Source: Vibrio sp. STUT-A11 (GTDB lineage: Bacteria; Pseudomonadota; Gammaproteobacteria; Enterobacterales; Vibrionaceae). Taken from it: DNA of 64,000 bases. The stretch's first letter is position 1. Every line of letters starts with the position of its first letter. The stretch spans positions 2,852,001 to 2,916,000 of the forward strand of contig NZ_AP026763.1 of the NCBI RefSeq assembly GCF_026000435.1. Direction: 5' to 3'. The notes under the pieces are model-generated. The model had not been told where the DNA came from. It did not search any database and saw only the letters and a program-made list of their open reading frames with translations. Both the position numbers and the translations under genes were made by a program. Positions 1 through 6,119 of this stretch are shown one piece after another.

Positions 1-43
1 ATGCTGGGGCATAAACCACTACATCCATATCACTTGAACTCAT
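1..43 (-). CDS. thrB: homoserine kinase, N-terminal fragment cut by window edge
   Basis: Only the first 14 codons lie in the window. They read MSSSDMDVVVYAPA, which resembles the start of homoserine kinase (E. coli ThrB begins MVKVYAPASS). The ATG at 43 is 5 bases after the thrA stop, as expected for the second gene of the thr operon. An AGGGG stretch within the end of thrA is a possible ribosome binding site. A second in-frame ATG at 28 is an alternative start. The assignment rests on operon position and the VYAPA match, since most of the gene is outside the window. Confidence 0.8.
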   Translation of the reverse strand, partial: MSSSDMDVVVYAPA

Positions 44-48
44 TACTG

Positions 49-2508
49 TTATACCCCTAGTTTCCAACCTAAAGTACGCATCACATCTGAAAATACGCCT
101 GCAGCAGTTACTTCAGTACCCGCACCGTAACCACGTAATACCAAAGGAATTGGTTGGTAGTAACGGCTGTAAAATGCTAGTGCGTTTTCACCATCTTTAA
201 TTTTGTACATTGGATCATTTTCATCAACACTTGCAATGCTGACTTTGCACTTGCCTTCACTAATTTCACCAACATAACGCAAAACTTTACCTTCTTCAGC
301 GGCTTTTGCGACCAGATCTTTAAAGTAAGCATCCGCTTCAGGTAGTCGCGCCATAAACTCATCAACGCTGCCTGAATCGTCAAAGCCAGGTGGCAGCGCC
401 TGATCAACCACAACGTCTTCCAACTCTAGCGACATTCCCGCTTCACGAGCTAGAATAAGAAGCTTACGAGCCACATCCATACCCGATAGATCATCACGTG
501 GATCCGGTTCAGTGAAGCCGTTCTCTTTCGCAATGTTGGTCGCTTCGCTCAAGCTCATGCCTTCGTCTAGTTTACCAAAGATGTAAGACAGTGAGCCTGA
601 CAGAATACCGCTGAAGCGCTCAAGCTCATCACCTGCTGAAATGAGATTTTGTAGGTTTTCAATCACCGGCAGCCCCGCACCAACGGTTGTCTCGTACATC
701 AGTTTACGACGTGAGTTACGCGCCACATCGCGAAGCTGATGGTAGTACGCCATGCTTGCTGTGTTTGCTTTTTTGTTTGGTGTTACAACGTGGAAGCCCG
801 CCGCCAGGAAGTCGGCATACTGATTAGCAATATCTTCACTCGAAGTACAGTCAACTAACACAGGGTTAATAATGTGGTTGCGTTGCACCAATGCAATAAG
901 GCGAGCCAAACTAAACTCTTCCGTTGTCGAAGACATACGATCTCGCCAATGCTCCAGTGATAGGCCTTCACTATCGAGTAACAGTCCTTTACTGTTTGCC
1001 AAACCACATACGCGAATGATGATGCCTTTCTCTGCCAGTTTTGCTTGTTGACGTTCAATCTGATCCACTAGCTCACCACCAACACCACCAATGCCTACGA
1101 CGAAAACATCAAGGAAGTGTTTAGAATTGAACAGGTTCATGTGACAAGCTTTGATTGCCTCAGAGATCTTATCTTCAGGAATAACAGCAGAGATAGCTCG
1201 CTCGGAAGAGCCCTGTGCAATTGCTACGATATTGACATTCACTTCTGCAAGAGATGAGAAGAAACGTGAAGCAACACCACGTGACGTACGCATACCATCA
1301 CCAACCAGTGTCACAATCGCTACATCATCAATGAATTCGACTGGTTCAAGCAAACCGTCTTTCAGTTCCAGCTCAAACGCTTCTGCCAGAGTCTGTTGTG
1401 CTTTTACTTTATCTTGTGCTTCTATACAGAAACTGATGCTGTATTCTGAAGATGACTGAGTGATCAGTACAATTGACACACCTGCTGACGACATTGCGCC
1501 AAAGACTCGGCTCGCCATGCCAACCATGCCTTTCATACCAGGACCAGAGACGTTAACCATGGTCAGATCATTCAGTGTAGTAATACCCTTGATAGCCAGA
1601 TTATCTTCACCCGTATCTTGACCAATCAAGGTACCAGCACCTTGCGGGTTAAAACTGTTTTTGATTAAGCATGGGATGTGGAACTGAGCAATTGGGGCAA
1701 TGGTTTTCGGGTGCAGAACGGATGCACCGAAGTAAGACAGCTCCATCGCTTCCTGATAGCTAAGCGACTTTAGTAGCCTTGCATCTTCTACTAAGCGAGG
1801 ATCACAGTTGTATACGCCATCAACGTCAGTCCAGATTTCACAACAATCGGCACGAAGACAAGCGGCTAAAACAGCAGCTGAATAGTCTGACCCGTTACGA
1901 CCCAGTGTAACCAGTTCTCCTTTCTCGTTACCGGCAGTAAAACCAGGCATGATGTTAACATGACCTTGAGGAAGAGGCTTTTGGCGGAAATTTTGTGTAG
2001 AAATATCAACATCAACCATCGCTTCAAGGTGATCACCTTGAGCGTAAAGGTATTCAACCGGGTCAATTAAGCTAGCCTTTTGACCTTTTGCTTCAAGTAC
2101 CGCTTTCATCAGTTGAATAGAAATACGCTCACCTTTACTGATGATGCGCGCATTTACATTGTTTGGACACATGCCTAACAAACTGATTCCGTGGACAAAT
2201 TGACGTAATTGAGAGAGCGAGGTTTTAACTTGATTGTCGTAGCCAGTCCCATCTAGGTTAGGCACCACAGCTTGGATTTCGGCAAAGAGCGTTTTAAACG
2301 ACTCATCTAACTCGTTAATTTGTAATTCTGCTTCACCATTTCGTAAAGCGCCTTCAATCACAGCAACCAATTTATTTGTTGTTTTACCCGGTGCAGAAAG
2401 TACGACTGCGACTTCTTCCTGTTGAGCATTATTCGCAATGATATCTGCTGCTCTTAAAAAGCGATCTGCATCAGCCAATGATGAACCGCCAAACTTCAAT
2501 ACTCGCAT
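49..2508 (-). CDS. thrA: bifunctional aspartokinase I / homoserine dehydrogenase I
   Basis: This fused enzyme catalyses the first step (aspartate phosphorylation) and third step (aspartate semialdehyde to homoserine) of threonine synthesis in the cytoplasm. The protein is 819 residues, against 820 in E. coli. The N-terminal kinase domain opens with KFGGSS (residues 5-10). Two ACT-type regulatory segments follow, and the NAD(P)-binding glycine motif VVGIGGVGGE begins the dehydrogenase near residue 470. The ATG at 2508 is preferred because GGAGGAAGG lies just upstream; a TTG 12 bases earlier overlaps that site. The gene is preceded by a leader peptide and attenuator and followed after 5 bases by thrB. 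Feedback inhibition by threonine is known for the family and is inferred here. Confidence 0.97.
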   Translation of the reverse strand: MRVLKFGGSSLADADRFLRAADIIANNAQQEEVAVVLSAPGKTTNKLVAVIEGALRNGEAELQINELDESFKTLFAEIQAVVPNLDGTGYDNQVKTSLSQLRQFVHGISLLGMCPNNVNARIISKGERISIQLMKAVLEAKGQKASLIDPVEYLYAQGDHLEAMVDVDISTQNFRQKPLPQGHVNIMPGFTAGNEKGELVTLGRNGSDYSAAVLAACLRADCCEIWTDVDGVYNCDPRLVEDARLLKSLSYQEAMELSYFGASVLHPKTIAPIAQFHIPCLIKNSFNPQGAGTLIGQDTGEDNLAIKGITTLNDLTMVNVSGPGMKGMVGMASRVFGAMSSAGVSIVLITQSSSEYSISFCIEAQDKVKAQQTLAEAFELELKDGLLEPVEFIDDVAIVTLVGDGMRTSRGVASRFFSSLAEVNVNIVAIAQGSSERAISAVIPEDKISEAIKACHMNLFNSKHFLDVFVVGIGGVGGELVDQIERQQAKLAEKGIIIRVCGLANSKGLLLDSEGLSLEHWRDRMSSTTEEFSLARLIALVQRNHIINPVLVDCTSSEDIANQYADFLAAGFHVVTPNKKANTASMAYYHQLRDVARNSRRKLMYETTVGAGLPVIENLQNLISAGDELERFSGILSGSLSYIFGKLDEGMSLSEATNIAKENGFTEPDPRDDLSGMDVARKLLILAREAGMSLELEDVVVDQALPPGFDDSGSVDEFMARLPEADAYFKDLVAKAAEEGKVLRYVGEISEGKCKVSIASVDENDPMYKIKDGENALAFYSRYYQPIPLVLRGYGAGTEVTAAGVFSDVMRTLGWKLGV

Positions 2509-2563
2509 CCCTTCCTCCAATGTATATTCTTAAACTTGTCTAAATTTTGTATTAAGAAAGCAT

Positions 2564-2602
2564 AAAAAAAGGCCTGTATCTTGTTGGATACAGGCCTTTT
2601 TT
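2564..2602 (-). terminator. thr operon attenuator (intrinsic terminator)
   Basis: On the minus strand a 10-bp GC-containing stem (GATACAGGCC with GGCCTGTATC, loop CAACAA) is extended by A-T pairs and followed by a T-tract. It lies between the thrL stop and thrA. The GCAGGC within the last thrL codons can pair with GCCTGT of the 5' stem arm, giving a plausible antiterminator when ribosomes stall on Thr/Ile codons. Confidence 0.85.
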
Positions 2603-2617
2603 GTGAATTTCTTTCGC

Positions 2618-2692
2618 TCAGCAGCCTGCCCCAACAATGGTAATGTCGGTAATAATAATGGTGGTCATTACAAAGAGGCTGTTAACTGGCAT
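2618..2692 (-). CDS. thrL: thr operon leader peptide (attenuation sensor)
   Basis: This is a short reading frame ending 16 bases before the attenuator stem. Its core TTIIITDITIVGAG contains 4 Thr and 6 Ile codons in 14 residues, the signature of a threonine/isoleucine-sensing leader; the E. coli leader also ends in GAG. Stalling on scarce Thr- or Ile-tRNA would favour the antiterminator and thrA expression. The start is uncertain: the ATG at 2692 gives 24 residues, and an internal ATG at 2668, directly before the Thr/Ile run, gives 16. Neither has a strong ribosome binding site. Confidence 0.8.
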   Translation of the reverse strand: MPVNSLFVMTTIIITDITIVGAGC

Positions 2693-2731
2693 AAATTAAT
2701 ATTCTACGAATTGTGTGTTTGCTTAACTCTA

Positions 2732-2760
2732 CGTTTACCGAGTTTCTGTAACAGAGTCAA
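2732..2760 (-). promoter_or_regulatory. candidate thr operon promoter
   Basis: On the minus strand TTGACT (2760-2755) is followed after 17 bases by TAAACG (2737-2732), about 40 bases before the longer thrL start. The -35 is good and the -10 is poor. The rest of 2761-3107 is AT-rich and no gene was seen in it. Confidence 0.35.
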
Positions 2761-3116
2761 TAAAAAATTGTTTATTTTCCAGTCTTGCAGAGATAAATGC
2801 TGCGGTATAACACTGAAAACAATGGAGTTATTTGAAATTAATTTTTTTTGAAAATTTAACTTCGCTTTTCACTCCTCACTATAGGTTTGTAGAGAAAAAG
2901 TGACACACTGCTCCCTACGTTTAAGAGAAGCATTGCTAAAATGGCAAAGATATAAATGCACCGCTAGGATTATTTCACATCAATCGAAGTGTGATCGCAG
3001 TCCAGAGAGTAAATTATTTAGCAAATAAATGAGCTGGCTTTCATATTATATGCTTTAATAGTGAGAAGCTTTGAGCACATACCAATAAAAACTGTGAAAC
3101 ACAAGGAGTGGTGAGC

Positions 3117-3587
3117 ATGAAAAGATGGCTTTTTCTGTTACTGTTTGTCATGCCCAGTGTTTCTATGGCTGCAGAACTGCCAACCCTTCCTGGAGCAATG
3201 AGTACTTCTCCTCATAAATTGTTTCTTTCGAGTGACAGTTACCAATCAGATAGTTTTGATGTGTGGAATATCGACGGCGGATACTCATACGAGTTATTTG
3301 ATTCAGTCGATCTATACGTTGGTGCACGTGTCAACAACTCTCCAGTCCAAAACCAAAGCGGTTTTTTAAGTGGCGTCAGTTACCACTTTAATGATCGTTT
3401 CACGGTTAAAAGCACGCTGCGTTCTTTCAAATCGGACACCAATGAGCGCATTGATGAAGAAGACAGTGGCCTTGCTGCCGAAGTGTCTAGCCGCGTAAAG
3501 ATCACTGATAAGCTAGATCTTCACGCAACTCTGGATTACCAAGATTGGCAACAAGGCTTTGAGGTAGGATTAGGCTTCCGCTTCTAG
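3117..3587 (+). CDS. small secreted, probable outer-membrane-associated protein of unknown function
   Basis: I do not recognise a named family. The 156-residue product starts with a clear Sec signal peptide (MKRWLFLLLFVMPSVSMA, probable cleavage before AELP). The mature part is rich in alternating hydrophobic/polar segments and aromatic residues and ends in GLGFRF, with a terminal Phe as in many outer-membrane beta barrels. At about 138 mature residues it would be a very small barrel or a periplasmic beta protein. The ATG at 3117 is chosen because AAGGA lies 9 bases upstream; two GTG codons at 3108 and 3111 are less likely. It converges on the RraA-family gene, with 4 bases of overlap at the stops. 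Confidence 0.75.
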   Translation: MKRWLFLLLFVMPSVSMAAELPTLPGAMSTSPHKLFLSSDSYQSDSFDVWNIDGGYSYELFDSVDLYVGARVNNSPVQNQSGFLSGVSYHFNDRFTVKSTLRSFKSDTNERIDEEDSGLAAEVSSRVKITDKLDLHATLDYQDWQQGFEVGLGFRF

Positions 3588-4066
3588 AACTCCAGTTTTT
3601 CTTTGGAAATCAATACGCCATTCCAGTCTGCATAAACATAATGCTTCGGCTGCACTAACTGATTTTGCATTGTTACTGTCACATTGACCTCACCCAGACC
3701 TCGTTTCTCTGTCTTAAACGGACAGGAGCCAAGTGCTTGAACGCCAATATCCATTTGTGACATTTGCGCCACATCACGTACAGCACCGTAAACAATAATC
3801 CCTTCCCACCCATTTTCGATACCAAGAATGGCCAATTGATCACCGAGCAACGCTTTTTGGCAAGAACCGTGGCCATCGACAATCAATACTTTTCCTGTAC
3901 CGTCCTGTCCAAGTACTTCTCTTACCTTGGAATTGTCGTGATAGCAACGGACTGTGACAATTTCACCAAAAAACGCAGTACGCTGTCCAAAATTCTGTAA
4001 TGGCAGATTTAGCAACGTCACTTTGTCTTCAAATTGGTCACAAATATCTGGTGTTATATCGTTCAT
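3584..4066 (-). CDS. rraA: RraA-family protein (regulator of ribonuclease E activity A)
   Basis: The RraA family consists of small ring-forming proteins that bind RNase E and inhibit RNA decay; they were once misannotated as MenG methyltransferases. The product has 160 residues, against 161 for E. coli RraA, with the family segments VLIVDGHGS, ALLGDQLA and WEGIIVYGAVRDV and a C-terminal HYVYADWNGVL. The ATG at 4066 has GGAGGAAAT directly upstream and gives the usual length; an upstream start would add 13 residues. Vibrio vulnificus has two RraA paralogues (RraAV1 and RraAV2), and I cannot tell which one this is. It may be co-transcribed with the DUF3293 gene just upstream. Confidence 0.88.
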   Translation of the reverse strand: MNDITPDICDQFEDKVTLLNLPLQNFGQRTAFFGEIVTVRCYHDNSKVREVLGQDGTGKVLIVDGHGSCQKALLGDQLAILGIENGWEGIIVYGAVRDVAQMSQMDIGVQALGSCPFKTEKRGLGEVNVTVTMQNQLVQPKHYVYADWNGVLISKEKLEF

Positions 4067-4125
4067 ATTTCCTCCGTGAATGGTCTCGCTCGAGATAAGC
4101 TCCAACGAGTAATATCCTGTTTGTG

Positions 4126-4533
4126 CTATACGAGTCGCTCACTCATCTTCGCTACCTTGTGTCGACTGCTCAGATCACTGCAGGCAATAAGGTATAGGTC
4201 GCCATGAGAAACATAATAAATCGCGTTTTGTTGAAACTCGTTTGCCAGTGCTATCGCGTCTTCTATTGAGATCTGCGCCGCAAAACTCTCTTCGTACCAT
4301 TCAAAGGTGCTGTCACCCACAGTGACTGGCACATAGTTGACGTGCTTTAGACGCCTTTCTAGCTTTTGATTAATTATGCAGTTATCTTCTTTTGACAGCA
4401 AATTACTGTATGGGTTCCAAGCAGTTATCACAACATAGGTCAAAACATTCCACTTTGTTTCAAAACGGAAAAAAGAATTTGCATAAGCATTCCATAACGA
4501 TGCGTCGATGTTCGTATTATTTTTTTCTATCAT
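4126..4533 (-). CDS. DUF3293 domain protein
   Basis: This is a 135-residue cytoplasmic protein without signal peptide or membrane segment. The pattern ITAWNPYSN, then a short basic helix (KLERRLKH), then FEWYEESFAA and FQQNAIYYV matches my recollection of the uncharacterised DUF3293 family. AAGAG lies close upstream of the ATG at 4533. It is upstream of rraA in the same direction (60-base gap) and could share its transcript. No function can be assigned. Confidence 0.75.
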   Translation of the reverse strand: MIEKNNTNIDASLWNAYANSFFRFETKWNVLTYVVITAWNPYSNLLSKEDNCIINQKLERRLKHVNYVPVTVGDSTFEWYEESFAAQISIEDAIALANEFQQNAIYYVSHGDLYLIACSDLSSRHKVAKMSERLV

Positions 4534-4570
4534 AACTCTTAAATGATTAATAACAGTTAAAATTACTCAA

Positions 4571-4584
4571 TTGATGTAAATCAA
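4571..4584. promoter_or_regulatory. FNR-type box upstream of arcA
   Basis: TTGATGTAAATCAA is a perfect match to the palindromic FNR consensus TTGAT-N4-ATCAA. It lies about 310 bases before arcA and 38 bases before the divergent DUF3293 start, so it could serve either gene. Anaerobic FNR activation of arcA is known in E. coli. A second, imperfect site at 4799-4813 has the same half-sites with 5 bases between them. Confidence 0.6.
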
Positions 4585-4614
4585 CAAACTGCATGGAATT
4601 AACATTTGAGCATT

Positions 4615-4629
4615 GTTAGCATGCTGTTA
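4615..4629 (+). promoter_or_regulatory. candidate ArcA-binding direct repeat
   Basis: Two GTTA units (4615-4618 and 4626-4629) are spaced 11 bases apart, the arrangement described for ArcA-P recognition. The location suggests autoregulation of arcA, but the motif is short and could occur by chance. Confidence 0.3.
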
Positions 4630-4893
4630 ACAATATAAAATTCGCCCATCTCTAGGGTGTTTACGTTTCCTCCTCCAAGTTAGAAACTGGAAATGAAAGG
4701 TAAATATCCCATTAGAATAAAAGTCGCCACGGGATGATGGTGAGTTGGTAAATCTCCATGGAAGGCGGATAACTGAAAGAAGTGTAATTTTGATTAACTT
4801 GATTTATTATCAAAATTTCATTACCTGTATGTTATATTTTTGCCTAGAATTTATTCTATTAGCACAATTTTGTCACAAATTTAGGTACCGCCA
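4630..4893 (+). other. long leader/promoter region of arcA
   Basis: The region contains a short hairpin (CCAAGTT with AACTGG near 4673-4690) and a nested stem-loop (CGCC at 4725-4728 with GGCG at 4764-4767; inner ATGG/GAG with CTCCAT at 4754-4759). It also holds the FNR-like repeat at 4799-4813 and AT-rich sequence with a possible TTACCT / TAGAAT promoter about 40-70 bases before the ATG. If transcription starts upstream, these stems would form in the 5' UTR. No reading frame of interest was found. Confidence 0.35.
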
Positions 4894-5610
4894 ATGCAAA
4901 CCCCGCAGATTCTGATCGTTGAAGATGAGCAAGTAACTCGTAACACTCTTAAGAGTATTTTTGAAGCAGAGGGATACGCTGTTTTTGAAGCCAGTGACGG
5001 TGAAGAGATGCACCAAGTATTATCAGACAACTCTGTTAACTTGGTCATCATGGACATTAACCTTCCAGGCAAGAATGGCCTTCTACTTGCACGTGAATTA
5101 CGCGAACAAGCAAACATCGCACTGATGTTCCTGACAGGCCGTGACAATGAAGTGGACAAGATACTAGGTCTTGAGATTGGTGCAGATGATTACATCACTA
5201 AACCATTCAACCCACGTGAATTGACTATCCGTGCGCGTAACTTGTTGAGTCGCTCAATGAGCGAGAATGCCGTTCAAGAAGAAAAACGCTCAGTAGAAAA
5301 ATACGAATTCAACGGTTGGGTGCTAGATATCAATAGCCGCTCACTAGTGAGTCCTTCAGGCGATAGCTACAAGCTGCCTCGTTCTGAATTCCGTGCTCTA
5401 CTACACTTCTGTGAGAACCCAGGTAAAATACAAACACGCGCTGACCTTCTTAAGAAGATGACAGGACGCGAACTTAAGCCACACGATCGTACTGTAGACG
5501 TCACTATTCGTCGTATTCGTAAGCACTTCGAATCTGTATCAGGTACACCAGAAATCATCGCAACAATTCATGGTGAAGGTTACCGCTTCTGTGGTGATCT
5601 TGAAGACTAA
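4894..5610 (+). CDS. arcA: aerobic respiration control response regulator ArcA
   Basis: ArcA is an OmpR/PhoB-type response regulator that, when phosphorylated by ArcB under low respiration, represses aerobic and activates fermentative genes. The product has 238 residues, the usual length. The receiver domain (about 1-120) has acidic residues E10/D11, the phosphoacceptor Asp54 in VIMDINLPG and the conserved Lys in YITKPFN. The C-terminal winged helix (about 135-233) ends with the recognition region DRTVDVTIRRIRKH. It starts at the ATG at 4894 and ends with a strong terminator. Its partner arcB is nearby on the opposite strand, separated by one lipoprotein gene; in E. coli the two genes are far apart. 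Confidence 0.97.
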   Translation: MQTPQILIVEDEQVTRNTLKSIFEAEGYAVFEASDGEEMHQVLSDNSVNLVIMDINLPGKNGLLLARELREQANIALMFLTGRDNEVDKILGLEIGADDYITKPFNPRELTIRARNLLSRSMSENAVQEEKRSVEKYEFNGWVLDINSRSLVSPSGDSYKLPRSEFRALLHFCENPGKIQTRADLLKKMTGRELKPHDRTVDVTIRRIRKHFESVSGTPEIIATIHGEGYRFCGDLED

Positions 5611-5629
5611 TTAAGTCTTCATAGGTACC

Positions 5630-5657
5630 AAGGGCTTGCCTGCGCAAGCCCTTTTTT
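5630..5657 (+). terminator. arcA intrinsic terminator
   Basis: A 10-bp stem AAGGGCTTGC / GCAAGCCCTT with a 4-base loop is followed by a T-run, 20 bases after the arcA stop. Confidence 0.9.
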
Positions 5658-5668
5658 ACTTTTAGAGG

Positions 5669-6118
5669 TCAATACACCTTATTGATCTTCACATACTTTT
5701 CCACCAGCCAGCGCTTTTTGCCAGCATCATCCAGCAGTATCGCCAGTTCAACCCACTTCTCAGTGTTAACTTGATTTTCCCAGGTAAAAGCGACTTCCCA
5801 TTGGTTTTCGCTATGAGTCCGAGTGTCCAGAGATTCTTCGTCCAACATCCATTGCTCATCACCTTGTTTAATTATCAAAGCCTCAACAGTAAGATTTGCA
5901 GGTAACTGCGTATCACTTTCCAAAGAGAGAGAGCCATGGAGGTTGGCTTCCTGCGAGTCGCCAATCGTCGGCATCAAATTGACCCAGAGGTTACTCTTGA
6001 GTTCAATATTCACTTTATTGATCGTTATCTGGCTGTCTTGTTTCCAATTCACTTCAGGAACAGCACTACAACCCGTCAGCAAAGCAGTCGCAATGGCTAC
6101 TGATGCAAGTTTTTTCAT
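5669..6118 (-). CDS. putative lipoprotein of unknown function, coupled to arcB
   Basis: The 149-residue product starts with a lipoprotein signal peptide with lipobox LLTGC (acylated Cys17), so the mature protein should be membrane-anchored in the periplasm. The rest is rich in beta-strand-like segments (INKVNIELKS, LHGSLSLES, WEVAFTWENQ). I recognise no domain. The start codon lies 1 base after the arcB stop and its ribosome binding site (AAAGGAAA) is made of the last arcB codons, so the two are very likely co-transcribed and translationally coupled. A link to Arc signalling or envelope stress is only an inference from this arrangement. Confidence 0.82.
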   Translation of the reverse strand: MKKLASVAIATALLTGCSAVPEVNWKQDSQITINKVNIELKSNLWVNLMPTIGDSQEANLHGSLSLESDTQLPANLTVEALIIKQGDEQWMLDEESLDTRTHSENQWEVAFTWENQVNTEKWVELAILLDDAGKKRWLVEKYVKINKVY

Positions 6119-6119
6119 G

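Noticed and set aside
2603..2851. 82-codon frame on the plus strand across the thr leader
   Set aside because: It runs antisense to the thrL/attenuator, has no ribosome binding site and unusual composition.
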